A DNA stretch of 46,207 nucleotides from Alteromonas sp. BMJM2 (GCF_027257845.1 NZ_JAPVOT010000024.1:1-46207); one strand, 5' to 3'. Counted from the first letter of the stretch, positions 1-8,083 are shown. A program made the numbers and translations. The notes: generated by a model from the letters alone, not told the origin.

Positions 1-92
1 GCGTTTCTTCTTAACTCCCGTCTTTACTGGCCTATAAAGGTAGTAGAGACTTACTTCAGGAGGGTTGCTGTTTTGCTTTTCCCCCGAAGCGG

Positions 93-126
93 ATGCGCAT
101 TTTAGGGAAATGAGCGCTCACGTCAA
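93..126 (-). promoter_or_regulatory. Strong sigma70 promoter, stable-RNA type, reading off the left edge
   Basis: On the minus strand there is a -35 TTGACG (126-121), a 16-base spacer and a -10 TAAAAT (104-99). A G+C-rich discriminator (GCGCATCC) follows, and an A+T-rich UP-like tract lies upstream at about 127-200. A near-consensus -35 plus a GC-rich discriminator is typical of stringently controlled rRNA and tRNA promoters. The transcribed stretch 1-92 holds no ORF, which fits an untranslated leader of a gene beyond the window. The identity of that gene is inference. The rest of 127-355 holds nothing else I can name. Confidence 0.5.
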
Positions 127-355
127 CCCTTATTCATGAAAAAGTAATAAAAAGTCGATAAAAGTGAACCAAACGTCTATTTTTTAGTCGGATGTGATAA
201 TTAGTAGACAATGTGGACTAATTACTAATAGGATGAGAGTTGAGATCCTATATAGTAGTTCCATAAAGTGGAAAACGATCGCTGCCGATAACAACCTTAA
301 ATGTGGCATAGAATGTCGCTATTTATTTTGAAGCAAATAGTGTTTTAGTGTTTTT

Positions 356-384
356 TTGCAAAACGCTCGGCAGCATCGTTATAA
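356..384 (+). promoter_or_regulatory. Probable sigma70 promoter of the 15-residue-repeat protein
   Basis: TTGCAA (356-361) is separated by exactly 17 bases from TTATAA (379-384). The predicted transcript would start near 391, and an AGGTGG ribosome binding site sits just before the ATG at 415. The short leader is consistent with simple constitutive expression of the downstream secreted protein. Confidence 0.5.
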
Positions 385-414
385 AGCTACGCAATAATTA
401 TAAAAGGTGGATTT

Positions 415-1260
415 ATGTCAAGAACGCTAACAATTCTGTCGGCATCACTAATAGCAGCTGGCTTTCTCAGTACCGGTGTTGTTACATCAGCAAATGCACA
501 GGAAGCGTCGCAAGAAGTTTCACCCCTTACAGAATCTAACGAATCTGCAGGCCCATCAATAGTGCCAAAAGACGAAGTGAGTGAATCTACTAAGTTTCAA
601 ACTGCTTTTTTAAAGCGTCAGGTAGAGCAGACCATGTCAGTGGGAAGAGCAATTAGCTCTATAGCTGGTCACTATCCACAAGACTTAGTGCTTGTGGTAG
701 ACATTGCATTAGACACTTACCCTGATAAATACAGAGAAATCATCTTCGCTGCAATATCAGCGCAGCCTTCGTCTACCGAAGAAATTGTTCAACTTGCTAT
801 AGAAAAAGAAGTGAGTAGCTGTCCAAACATCGTTAAGTTAGCTATAACGGCTGAACCTACTTACGTGGATTTTGTGGTTCATGCCGCAGCAATGGCGACA
901 CCAGAAGAATTAGATGAAATAGTGCGTGTTGCCGTACTGACTCAACCAGACTCTGCCGACAGTATTGTGCAAACACTCTCCCAAGAGCATCCAAACAAAA
1001 TTGTAGAGATAATGACAAGTGCGCTTAACGCAGTTCCCTTCGTTGGTGAATATGTAGTGGATGCCTTATTAGCCGTATTTCCTAATAAAGCAGAAAAAGT
1101 AGTGGAGACTGCTGTACGCGAATCATCGCAACAGCGTGAACAAATAATGCGTATCTTACATACTGCGAACAATTCTGGCGTTTCTCAGGTTAAGCTTAAA
1201 GAATATGCCTTGTCTGCAGGACTCAGCGAAAGTGACTTTGATAACGCAGTAGGTAACTAA
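415..1260 (+). CDS. Secreted protein with ten tandem 15-residue helical repeats, function unknown
   Basis: The protein has 281 residues. A Sec signal peptide occupies about residues 1-29, with a hydrophobic core and cleavage after ANA, followed by an acidic Ser/Glu-rich linker to about residue 60. From residue 88 to 237 it consists of ten consecutive units of exactly 15 residues. Most begin with Pro and follow the pattern P-x5-(I/V)-(V/I)-x2-A-(L/V/I)-x3, for example PEELDEIVRVAVLTQ and PNKAEKVVETAVRES. One unit (VSSC...) has the Pro shifted by four positions but keeps the length. Such periodicity suggests one short helix per unit stacked into a solenoid, an inference from pattern only. The C-terminal tail (about 238-281) is non-repetitive. 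It is monocistronic and convergent with the TolC-type gene. I recognise no known family. Confidence 0.85.
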   Translation: MSRTLTILSASLIAAGFLSTGVVTSANAQEASQEVSPLTESNESAGPSIVPKDEVSESTKFQTAFLKRQVEQTMSVGRAISSIAGHYPQDLVLVVDIALDTYPDKYREIIFAAISAQPSSTEEIVQLAIEKEVSSCPNIVKLAITAEPTYVDFVVHAAAMATPEELDEIVRVAVLTQPDSADSIVQTLSQEHPNKIVEIMTSALNAVPFVGEYVVDALLAVFPNKAEKVVETAVRESSQQREQIMRILHTANNSGVSQVKLKEYALSAGLSESDFDNAVGN

Positions 1261-1328
1261 GCTCACTTTTACTTAAAGGCGTTTGCTTACATGACGAGCG
1301 CAAATGAACACCGTAAATTACCCATAGC

Positions 1329-1360
1329 AATTAAGGTTAACTGAAATTAAGGTTAACTGA
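1329..1360. repeat. Perfect 16-bp tandem duplication
   Basis: AATTAAGGTTAACTGA occurs twice head to tail (1329-1344 and 1345-1360), immediately before a perfect hairpin. It lies in the 232-bp gap between two convergent genes and looks like a slippage duplication. Confidence 0.9.
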
Positions 1361-1388
1361 GCAATAGATAACGCACGTTATCTATTGC
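1361..1388. terminator. Perfect 12-bp stem hairpin between convergent genes
   Basis: GCAATAGATAAC, loop GCAC, GTTATCTATTGC form a perfect 12-bp stem. It sits between the stop codons of the repeat protein (+) and the TolC-type gene (-), where a bidirectional terminator is expected. Neither side has a clear T tract, so factor-independent termination is uncertain. A transcript-stabilising hairpin or a protein-binding palindrome is also possible. Confidence 0.45.
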
Positions 1389-1492
1389 AGCTAAAACGCC
1401 ATCCCAAAAAAATGAATACAGGTTCGCACGCTAATAGAGAGCTGTGATCATAGCACCTATCATTTACTCATCATCAAAAGGCAGGCTAGGCA

Positions 1493-2932
1493 CTACTTCA
1501 TTTCATACAGCATAGCTGCCTCTTTATAAAGCATGAGTTCTGCTTTCAGCAAATCCACTTTCGCTTTTATTTCTTTTATTTGCGCCTTTATTTCGTTTTG
1601 CGCTCTAGCATTTAATACAAACATATCGCTATCGCCGGCATCAAACCGCGTTCTCTCTACACGTGACAATGTTCTAGCAAGTGACGCATTTTCGCTTTGC
1701 AACGCAGCTATATCTTTTGCTTGAGTCCAATATACATAAGCTTGCTCGAAGCGTTGCATGATCGACTGCTGGATTGAGGTAAATTTGTGTCCTAACTCCC
1801 GCTGCTTAGATAGTAACTGAGAGCGTTCCGCTTTGGCCTTTCGGTTACCAAGTGGATAAGAAAACGAAAGGCCGAGTTTAGTCTCTGTACCTTCTAATGT
1901 TTCAGATCCTGCCCCGACATCTCGAGCAATAGACGCTTGTAAATCGAGCTTTGGCAGTAAGGCATTATTGGCTAGCGCAGTTTTGTTTTTTACCACCTGC
2001 TGCTCCAACTGCATCACATCAAGTTCTGGGTGTTGGCGCAAGGCTTTACGCAACGCCATAATTTGTGCATCACCCACCCAAAATGGCCATTCAATATCGT
2101 TTGGCGGTGTATCAGCATTAAACGACATCATGTCTCCCTGTGGAGAGCGCCAATAGAACGACAACATTTGAGCATGAGCGTCGCGCTTTTGCTTAAGTTC
2201 GGCAAGTAACAATCGCTGCTGCATAATATTTGCTTGAAACTCTACCAACACGATATTGGCAAGGTCGCCCTTTTCAACACGTGTGGTCAACGCTTTTTCC
2301 CTGTCTTGGGCCGTAACAAGCAAATTATCTACCGCCTTAATTTGCAGCGCACTTTCGTACCACGATATGTACTCAGTAACCCCTTTATAAATAAAGTTAT
2401 TGAGCATACTGGTGGCTTGCGCTTCCCACTGCGCCGTGGCAAGTCCCGCATTTCGAAGCTCAGTTCTGCGCTTATCTATTTCACGATTCTGTAGCAACGA
2501 CATAGCAACACCAACGCTCGCCTCTCCAGCAGAAAGTGTATCGTAACCACCTTCATAAGCCGGGAAATCGCCCGCGGCAATACGATACTCGGTAAATACA
2601 TTGGCATTATAATCCTCCACCGGGTTAGTGAAGCGTTGGGTTAAATTTGTTCCGTCGTAATACCCGCTTACTCGACTTTTTGTTTTCTGCTCTATGAATG
2701 GGTCGAAGCTGCTTCGTGCAATTTCTACTTCAGCGGCCGCCTGGTAATTACCCTCGTTAATCGCCAGTACATAGGGATGGTACTGGGTCATGCTATCTAT
2801 AAATTCATTAATACTGGGCGCAGGAACCTGGCTGGCTGTATTCTCTATTGCATGTGCGTCCGATATACCACTTAACGTTAAGGCAACCACGGCTGAATTA
2901 AGAAAGTAACTGAGCTTCACTTTATTGATCAT
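1493..2932 (-). CDS. TolC-family outer membrane channel protein
   Basis: This 479-residue outer-membrane efflux protein has a signal peptide (about 1-28, ending DAHA) and the long alpha-helical duplicated architecture of TolC homologues. Alanine- and glutamine-rich helices cover about 150-260 and 290-460. It should trimerise to form the outer membrane exit duct for the inner-membrane export complex encoded just upstream. Its ATG overlaps the stop of the HlyD-type gene in an ATGA arrangement, so it is translationally coupled and is the last gene of a three-gene operon. Length is normal for the family. The substrate cannot be read from the sequence. Nothing suggests it is broken. Confidence 0.88.
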   Translation of the reverse strand: MINKVKLSYFLNSAVVALTLSGISDAHAIENTASQVPAPSINEFIDSMTQYHPYVLAINEGNYQAAAEVEIARSSFDPFIEQKTKSRVSGYYDGTNLTQRFTNPVEDYNANVFTEYRIAAGDFPAYEGGYDTLSAGEASVGVAMSLLQNREIDKRRTELRNAGLATAQWEAQATSMLNNFIYKGVTEYISWYESALQIKAVDNLLVTAQDREKALTTRVEKGDLANIVLVEFQANIMQQRLLLAELKQKRDAHAQMLSFYWRSPQGDMMSFNADTPPNDIEWPFWVGDAQIMALRKALRQHPELDVMQLEQQVVKNKTALANNALLPKLDLQASIARDVGAGSETLEGTETKLGLSFSYPLGNRKAKAERSQLLSKQRELGHKFTSIQQSIMQRFEQAYVYWTQAKDIAALQSENASLARTLSRVERTRFDAGDSDMFVLNARAQNEIKAQIKEIKAKVDLLKAELMLYKEAAMLYEMK

Positions 2933-3978
2933 AACCGACCGCTTCCTTTCGCAGTGGCGGTAGTTTGTGGCTGCACCGTAGGTTTAGGTGGGAAGTTATT
3001 TAACTGACGCCACATTTCATAACCTAAGCGAACCTCCTCAAGCAATATCCACGCTCTTACTTGGCTTCCCAAGCGTGCTGAACTTTCTGCCGGCCAGGCT
3101 ACGTCATCTTTGTCGGGTTTTATCCATACCTGAAACTCACCCATGGTATTCGCCACCGGCTCTACATACACAACTTCCCCACCGAAAGTACCTATTGCAG
3201 CACCAGGCCAACCGCTAAACTGAAACACCGGCCAACCGTCAAATTGAATACGCGCTTTCGCGCCTGGTGTTACTAAAGGCGCATCTAGCCCCCGAACCGT
3301 TATTCTCACACTGCGTTTTGCATCAGCAGGGATAAACTGGCCTAAAATGTCTCCTGATTTTACGAAAGTGGACACGCCGCCAGATAACAATCTAACCACT
3401 GTGCCATCAACCGGCGCCACTTTGGTTTGTGTAGACTGACGGGATAGCGTCATGCTTACATCGTTAATTTCTGTTACCGACGCGGCCGCTTTCGCTCGCA
3501 ACTCTTCCACTTTTATTTGCGCGTTCTCTACTTCTTTGCGCGACACTAGCCCCTGCTTTTCGAGGCCTATCTGCCGCTGCAGGTTGTTCTCGGCATTTCG
3601 CACAGCGGTTTCATTAGCTTGGTTCTTTAGGTTAGCCGCAGCAAGCTGCGATTCTAACTTTTCTAAGCGCTGTGCATCTATATCAATAAGCGTAACAATA
3701 GGCGCACCTGCTTTTATCTGCTGGCCTTCCCTCACGTGCCACTTCTTCACCTGCCCATCCACCAGCGCGTTAATCGGCTGCATGCGATCTTCAGGGTCCA
3801 AAGAATCCACCATGCCTGTTCCGTAGGCTGTCTGGATCCAAGGCGTAAAGTACAGTGTAAAGCCTGAAACTATAATCAAAAACACGATAATGCCGCATAC
3901 CACTCTGTGTAGTTTAGGCACCCGCAAGGCAGGCAACGACGTCATGTTATCTAGAAAGCGACGTTCAGCATTGTTCAT
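2929..3978 (-). CDS. HlyD/EmrA-type periplasmic adaptor (membrane fusion protein)
   Basis: The protein has 349 residues. A short cytoplasmic N-terminus is followed by one transmembrane helix (about 26-46), a first lipoyl half (about 68-100, motif DGQVKKWHVREGQ), a coiled-coil hairpin (about 100-185) and a second lipoyl half (about 188-217, APVDGTVVRL). A beta-barrel region follows. A Pro/Thr/Gln-rich tail ends the protein. Such adaptors bridge an inner-membrane transporter to a TolC channel. The start follows the stop of the ABC gene directly, with a very strong AAGGAGG ribosome binding site inside the end of that gene, implying high, coupled translation. The domain order matches type I secretion or efflux adaptors, and I see no missing element. 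Confidence 0.88.
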   Translation of the reverse strand: MNNAERRFLDNMTSLPALRVPKLHRVVCGIIVFLIIVSGFTLYFTPWIQTAYGTGMVDSLDPEDRMQPINALVDGQVKKWHVREGQQIKAGAPIVTLIDIDAQRLEKLESQLAAANLKNQANETAVRNAENNLQRQIGLEKQGLVSRKEVENAQIKVEELRAKAAASVTEINDVSMTLSRQSTQTKVAPVDGTVVRLLSGGVSTFVKSGDILGQFIPADAKRSVRITVRGLDAPLVTPGAKARIQFDGWPVFQFSGWPGAAIGTFGGEVVYVEPVANTMGEFQVWIKPDKDDVAWPAESSARLGSQVRAWILLEEVRLGYEMWRQLNNFPPKPTVQPQTTATAKGSGRL

Positions 3979-5673
3979 TTAACTGTCCTCCTTAACATGC
4001 CCGTCTAATGTCTTGTGACCACTGGCATTATAATGCGTTACTTGTGCGTCATCGTGCAGGTGCACTAAGCCCGTAGCGCATTCAGGAATGGGCATATTAG
4101 AAAAATACAGCACGGTAAAATCGTATTCCTTCAATCGCTCAAGTAGTCGTATCCTTAAAGCCGGCGGAATGGCGTCGAAGTACTGATTCAAAATCAAAAT
4201 TTGAGGTTTAGCAAGAATTGCTGCGGTTAACTTTAGAAGCAAGAAATGTATCGGTTGCAAAGGCGCTCCTAACACTGAAACTACTGTCCTTAGACCATCA
4301 GGTAAAGCATCGACTACTGACGTTAACTCCACCACTTCTAATGCTGCGCGAATATCAGCATAACTCGCCTTTGGCTGAGCTAGCTTCAAATACCGTTCAA
4401 TAGACACTTCAATAATTAATGAACGGTCGAGAACAGTAACGGCTTGGCGAAGCTCGTGGATATCGTAGTCATTAAGGCTTAAGTTATCCAATGTAATTTC
4501 ACCCGAACTTACCGCTTTGTAACGCTTCAAAAGCCCTACTAATTTTGGTTGTATCCAGCTCTTTTCTGTTGTTACAAAGTACTGCGTTCCCGGCTCTAAT
4601 GTCATATCAATATCGCAGTGATCGTCGCCTTGTTTAAGTGCTAACTTGTTGAATGTTAGCTTAGAAGACGTGGGTATATGTTCAGCTTCTGAATGAAGTG
4701 ATTCTTGCGGCATGGATAGCGCACTACCGAGCTTTTCAGCTGCACCATAGAGTTCATAGTACAGTTTTAAATATTGAGTAAAGCGAGAAAGCCCTAGAAA
4801 CACTGCTGACATTATCAATTCTGCAGCAACAAGCTGGCCGATAGACAGCTGCCCCTGTACCACTAGTACGCCACCAATCCCTAATAATGATGCACTCGCC
4901 ATTGCGTAAAGCAGTAAAAACATAACAACTTGAGAGAAGGTATAATGAAAGTGATTTTTATGCTTTTGAATATAGTCGCCAATAAAACCTTCGGTGCTTT
5001 TTCCCGCATATTCAACATGGTCGGCTGACTTGAAGAACTCGTGGGCACTCGCAATGTCGTGTAGCCACTTGGCTGAATTATATTTTGCAGTGGATAATTG
5101 AATTGCCGTGCGCTTAGCGCCCCGCCCCCAAACTTTCCATACCGCATACATCACAAGGATCAGCACTACGTTAAAAGCCAACAACGTGGGGTGATAAAAT
5201 GACACTAAGGTAAAGCCCACCAGCATTTGCAATACCAGCGCAAAGCCATCAATCATGAGCGAGGGAATATTCTTTTGTAACGTCATTATGTCGAAATAAC
5301 GTTGGGTCATACTGATATTTTGGCGACCTTCAAAATAGCTATGTGGCGCCATAATAGTACGCAAACCTATTTCGGAAGTAAGGCGCGCGTACACTTTGCG
5401 CTCGTAATACTCCATTATTCGCATGCGAAGAGCACTGAACACGCCAGAGGTGAATAGCGTGAAAAACAGCACCATGGCGAGTATCACCACGGCTCGCGTT
5501 GAACCGATGTTAGCGATACTGTTTATCAGGGTTTGTACCGCAATAGGTACTGCCAGCGTCATCAAACTTATCGCTACGCCATAGGCTATCGCCACTGAAA
5601 AAAAGCTGGATTCAGGTTTTAACAACGAAAACAGCATTTTCCTTGTATTACGCAGATTAATCACTTTCGCCAT
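3979..5673 (-). CDS. ABC exporter-fold protein with a degenerate, probably ATPase-dead nucleotide-binding domain
   Basis: The protein has 564 residues. The N-terminal half (about 20-310) is a typical six-helix ABC exporter membrane domain, without a C39 peptidase domain in front. The C-terminal half (about 336-545) still aligns by secondary structure with an ATPase domain, but its functional motifs are gone. The Walker A position reads VTTEKSWIQPKLV (about 367-379) with no GxGKS/T. The Q-loop position has no Gln (VTVLDRSL). The signature region reads LGAPLQPIH in place of LSGGQ. Walker B reads ILILNQYFDAI, so Asp-Glu is Asn-Gln. The H-loop reads YFSNM with Asn for His. It is the first gene of an intact, strongly translated operon with adaptor and channel, so it is unlikely to be simple decay. 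It may work with a separate ATPase, use another energy source, or be a structural scaffold. Start chosen at the first ATG after the divergent promoter region. Confidence 0.85.
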   Translation of the reverse strand: MAKVINLRNTRKMLFSLLKPESSFFSVAIAYGVAISLMTLAVPIAVQTLINSIANIGSTRAVVILAMVLFFTLFTSGVFSALRMRIMEYYERKVYARLTSEIGLRTIMAPHSYFEGRQNISMTQRYFDIMTLQKNIPSLMIDGFALVLQMLVGFTLVSFYHPTLLAFNVVLILVMYAVWKVWGRGAKRTAIQLSTAKYNSAKWLHDIASAHEFFKSADHVEYAGKSTEGFIGDYIQKHKNHFHYTFSQVVMFLLLYAMASASLLGIGGVLVVQGQLSIGQLVAAELIMSAVFLGLSRFTQYLKLYYELYGAAEKLGSALSMPQESLHSEAEHIPTSSKLTFNKLALKQGDDHCDIDMTLEPGTQYFVTTEKSWIQPKLVGLLKRYKAVSSGEITLDNLSLNDYDIHELRQAVTVLDRSLIIEVSIERYLKLAQPKASYADIRAALEVVELTSVVDALPDGLRTVVSVLGAPLQPIHFLLLKLTAAILAKPQILILNQYFDAIPPALRIRLLERLKEYDFTVLYFSNMPIPECATGLVHLHDDAQVTHYNASGHKTLDGHVKEDS

Positions 5674-5724
5674 AATAGTATCTTTTGTATACCCGTAAGC
5701 TTATTTTCTATAGTGTAATTTAAT

Positions 5725-5741
5725 ATTTAATAAGATTAAAT
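5725..5741. promoter_or_regulatory. Candidate LysR-type operator in the divergent intergenic region
   Basis: ATTTAAT-AAG-ATTAAAT is a perfect 7+7 inverted repeat and contains the T-N11-A spacing typical of LysR-family sites (T at 5727, A at 5739). It lies in the 107-bp gap between the export operon and the NhaR-like gene. This is where a LysR regulator would control its divergent target and itself. A second direct ATTTAAT copy sits at 5718. A minus-strand -35/-10 pair (TTGCCG, 17 bases, TAACAG) overlaps this area. A+T-rich palindromes can arise by chance, so confidence is moderate. Confidence 0.45.
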
Positions 5742-5780
5742 CTGTTATATTCTTCTAACTTCATCGGCAAAAACTTAGTT

Positions 5781-6677
5781 ATGCATCATTTAAACTATCA
5801 CCATCTTTACTATTTTTATCTTGTGGCACGGGAAGGCAGCATTGCAAAGGCTGCAAAACTTCTTCACGTTACTCCTCAAACGGTAAGTGGGCAACTAAGT
5901 ACCTTTGAAAATCAATTAGGCTATTCACTTTTCGACAGAATAAATAAGCGGTTATATTTAAACTCAAAAGGAAAAGTAAGTTATCAGTATGCCAGTGAAA
6001 TATTTCACAAAGGTAACCAACTTGCTGAAATTCTTAATACAAATGACGAAATTAATACGAAAGAATTCGTGATTGGTATTACTAATGGTGTTCCAAAAGT
6101 GCTTTTTTACGACTTTGTGCACAATACCATGCGCGAGTTCGCGAATGTGAAGTATGTAATAAAGGAAGACAGCTTCGAGGGATTATTAAAAGAATTAGCC
6201 ATTAACGCCGTCGATTTCATTATGGCCGACCGAGGCATTGCGCCTGGTACCCAAGTGAATGCTAATAGCTACTTTCTGGGTGAAAGCTCGCTCAGCTTTT
6301 TCGCTAAACACCCGCTGAAGCATAACGAACACTTTCCTGCCTGTTTAAATCATTTGCCGCTGCTTATGCAGGGGCATACATCAGGCATACGGCACGCTCT
6401 TGTTAGCTGGCTTGAAACTGAACAGCTGTACCCTAAAATTGTTGCCGAATTTGATGACAGTGCACTACTTAAACTATTTGGTAGCGAAGACTTTGGGGTA
6501 TTCTGCGCGCCCTCAGCTATATCTGCTCATGTAGAGGCGCAATACGGCGTGCATAGTATTGGCAACGCCAAAACACTTAACGAACGTTACTATGCAATCA
6601 CCGGGAAAAGTCGAGCGGATTACACTATTTGCGAGCACATTGTAGATAACGCAAAGGCACTGTTTACGCAGAGTTAG
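5781..6677 (+). CDS. LysR-family transcriptional regulator, NhaR-like
   Basis: The protein has 298 residues. The N-terminal winged helix-turn-helix (about 3-62) is close in pattern to E. coli NhaR, with HLNYHHLYYFYLVAREGSI and TPQTVSGQLSTFENQLG in the same places. The C-terminal part (about 90-295) is the effector-binding domain. NhaR in enterics senses sodium and pH and activates nhaA and biofilm genes. Here no antiporter gene is adjacent, and the divergent neighbour is the tripartite export operon, so control of that operon is the best guess. The ribosome binding site is weak. It is a full-length member. The NhaR subgroup call rests on the DNA-binding domain only. Confidence 0.85.
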   Translation: MHHLNYHHLYYFYLVAREGSIAKAAKLLHVTPQTVSGQLSTFENQLGYSLFDRINKRLYLNSKGKVSYQYASEIFHKGNQLAEILNTNDEINTKEFVIGITNGVPKVLFYDFVHNTMREFANVKYVIKEDSFEGLLKELAINAVDFIMADRGIAPGTQVNANSYFLGESSLSFFAKHPLKHNEHFPACLNHLPLLMQGHTSGIRHALVSWLETEQLYPKIVAEFDDSALLKLFGSEDFGVFCAPSAISAHVEAQYGVHSIGNAKTLNERYYAITGKSRADYTICEHIVDNAKALFTQS

Positions 6678-6728
6678 TCGCGACGGCGTCACTACAATCT
6701 GTATTATTTCTCGCTTACCTACTGTCTA

Positions 6729-6911
6729 CTACCCTTTGCAGCGCTCTACGCACAATGCCACCTGCGCTTCGCCGAACTGGTTATCTAATGCTTCGTGAGC
6801 GTCTTTTTGAACCTTCGTCCAATCAAATCGCCCTCTGCCTAAATAGGCACATTCAGCAAAAGCTTCCACTGCTTCAAAACATTCCCGCACTATCAAATCT
6901 TCAGTAATCAT
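6729..6911 (-). CDS. Small conserved-looking acidic protein, function unknown
   Basis: This ORF encodes 60 residues, rich in Glu, Ala and Val, with three Cys (about 11, 21 and 54, plus CVERC near the end). The ATG at 6911 is preferred over an upstream in-frame TTG because an AGGA ribosome binding site lies eight bases ahead. No signal peptide or membrane segment is seen. Helical content looks high. It lies between the regulator gene (convergent) and the palindromic repeat region. I do not recognise a family. It could be a small cytosolic protein or a chance ORF, and the ribosome binding site favours a real gene. Confidence 0.5.
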   Translation of the reverse strand: MITEDLIVRECFEAVEAFAECAYLGRGRFDWTKVQKDAHEALDNQFGEAQVALCVERCKG

Positions 6912-7039
6912 TGAAGGTATCCTGCTCTTCAAAACCTAACTGAATAATATCTCATTAGCTAAATATCAGCCTGTGGATTTGCGTATTGCGCTAGTGGGCT
7001 TTGTATATCGCCGGATAACTTTGGTGGTGTGGGTTAACA

Positions 7040-7093
7040 ATAAATGGGGTCAGATCCGCATTTAACTATTAATGCGGACCTGACCCCCTTTAT
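7040..7093. repeat. Palindromic GGGGTCAG repeat, copy 1
   Basis: Left arm GGGGTCAGATCCGCATT (7046-7062) pairs with right arm AATGCGGACCTGACCCC (7071-7087) with one mismatch, inside an ATAAA...TTTAT frame. It is one of three related copies within 1.8 kb. Such imperfect long palindromes resemble REP-like elements mobilised by Y1 (RAYT/IS200-type) transposases. No such transposase is in this window. Confidence 0.85.
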
Positions 7094-7145
7094 CCCTCTT
7101 CGGTATCAAGGTATTCTGCGGGCAAATCTGTTTTAAGGTATTACA

Positions 7146-8033
7146 GTGAAAAACGTGACGATTTTAGACGGAGGCATGGGTCAAGAACTCGTTAAGCGAA
7201 GTAAGCGTGAGCTAACGCCGCTGTGGTCTGCAGATGTCATGCTGCATGAGGCGAATTTGGTGCGCGATGTGCACGCGGAATTTATTGAAAGTGGCGCTGA
7301 GGTGATCACGTTAAACACCTACACCGCCACCCCACAACGGCTTACGCGAGATGGCTCTATCGAACTTATCAAGCCCTTGCACGAAGCTGCAATAAAAGCT
7401 GCACAGGCGGCTGTTGCGCAATCGAGTAAACCCCACACAAAAATTGCAGCGTGCTTACCGCCTCTAGTAGCCAGCTATCATCCCGATGATGCCATGCCCT
7501 TCGAGGAAGCCCTTAGCTCGTATCAACAGCTTGTAGCGTTGCAAAACTCAGCGGCAGACATATTTTTGTGTGAAACCATGTCTTCGACAAAGGAAGCCAA
7601 AGCCGCCTGCATCGCAGCAAAAGAGACAGGTAAGCCTATTTGGATAGCATTTTCAGTGAGTGATTCAGAGCCTACATTATTGCGCGGTGGCGAGCCCATT
7701 GCTGATGCAATTAAAGCACTGAGCCAATTAGAGCCGCAGATGATTTTACTAAACTGCAGTCGCCCTGAAGCCATCAACGCAGCGCTTAATGAAATTCATT
7801 CCTTATTAAGAGAGTGTGAAATTCCCTTCGGTGTTTATGCTAATGGGTTTAAAGCCGTTGATGAATTGTATCCTGGCGACACAGTAGAGAGCTTGTCGCA
7901 AAGAAAAGATTTGTCGCCAGAAAAATACGCTGAATACGCAGTGGCATGGGCGCAGCAAGGCGCAAGTGTTATCGGAGGGTGCTGTGAAATAAGCCCTTTG
8001 CATATCAAGGCGGTGAGCGAACAGCTAAAATAA
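7146..8033 (+). CDS. Homocysteine S-methyltransferase family protein
   Basis: The protein has 295 residues. It is a zinc-dependent TIM-barrel methyltransferase of the MmuM/BhmT family. It begins with the family hallmark LDGGMGQEL, has the first zinc-ligand Cys in LLNCSRPEAI (about 200-209) and the two adjacent ligand Cys in GGCCEI (about 278-283). It should transfer a methyl group from S-methylmethionine or a related donor to homocysteine to give methionine. The start is GTG at 7146, preceded by AAGG. No other candidate start preserves the N-terminal motif. It stands alone, bounded on both sides by copies of a palindromic repeat, so it may have arrived as a module. The exact methyl donor cannot be told from the sequence. 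Confidence 0.85.
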   Translation: MKNVTILDGGMGQELVKRSKRELTPLWSADVMLHEANLVRDVHAEFIESGAEVITLNTYTATPQRLTRDGSIELIKPLHEAAIKAAQAAVAQSSKPHTKIAACLPPLVASYHPDDAMPFEEALSSYQQLVALQNSAADIFLCETMSSTKEAKAACIAAKETGKPIWIAFSVSDSEPTLLRGGEPIADAIKALSQLEPQMILLNCSRPEAINAALNEIHSLLRECEIPFGVYANGFKAVDELYPGDTVESLSQRKDLSPEKYAEYAVAWAQQGASVIGGCCEISPLHIKAVSEQLK

Positions 8034-8083
8034 TAAAAGAGGGTCAGAGCCACATTTAACTCAGTTCATTAGTCCCTTTTAAA
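8033..8083. repeat. Palindromic GGGGTCAG repeat, degraded copy 2
   Basis: AATAAAAGAGGGTCAGAGCC followed by ACATTTAACTC and then TTAGTCCCTTTT is recognisably the same element as copies 1 and 3, with the right arm eroded. It abuts the stop codon of the homocysteine methyltransferase. The remaining bases to 8193 hold only the leader of the antitoxin gene. Confidence 0.6.

Noticed and set aside
2955..2970. GGCGGTAG on the plus strand, resembling the RfaH ops element
   Set aside because: It lies inside the HlyD-type coding sequence on the wrong strand, lacks the rest of the ops consensus and is 40 kb from the glycan promoter.
3979..5673. Simple pseudogene of an ABC transporter
   Set aside because: The frame is intact over 564 codons, the loss is confined to catalytic motifs while the fold pattern remains, and the partners are intact and coupled.
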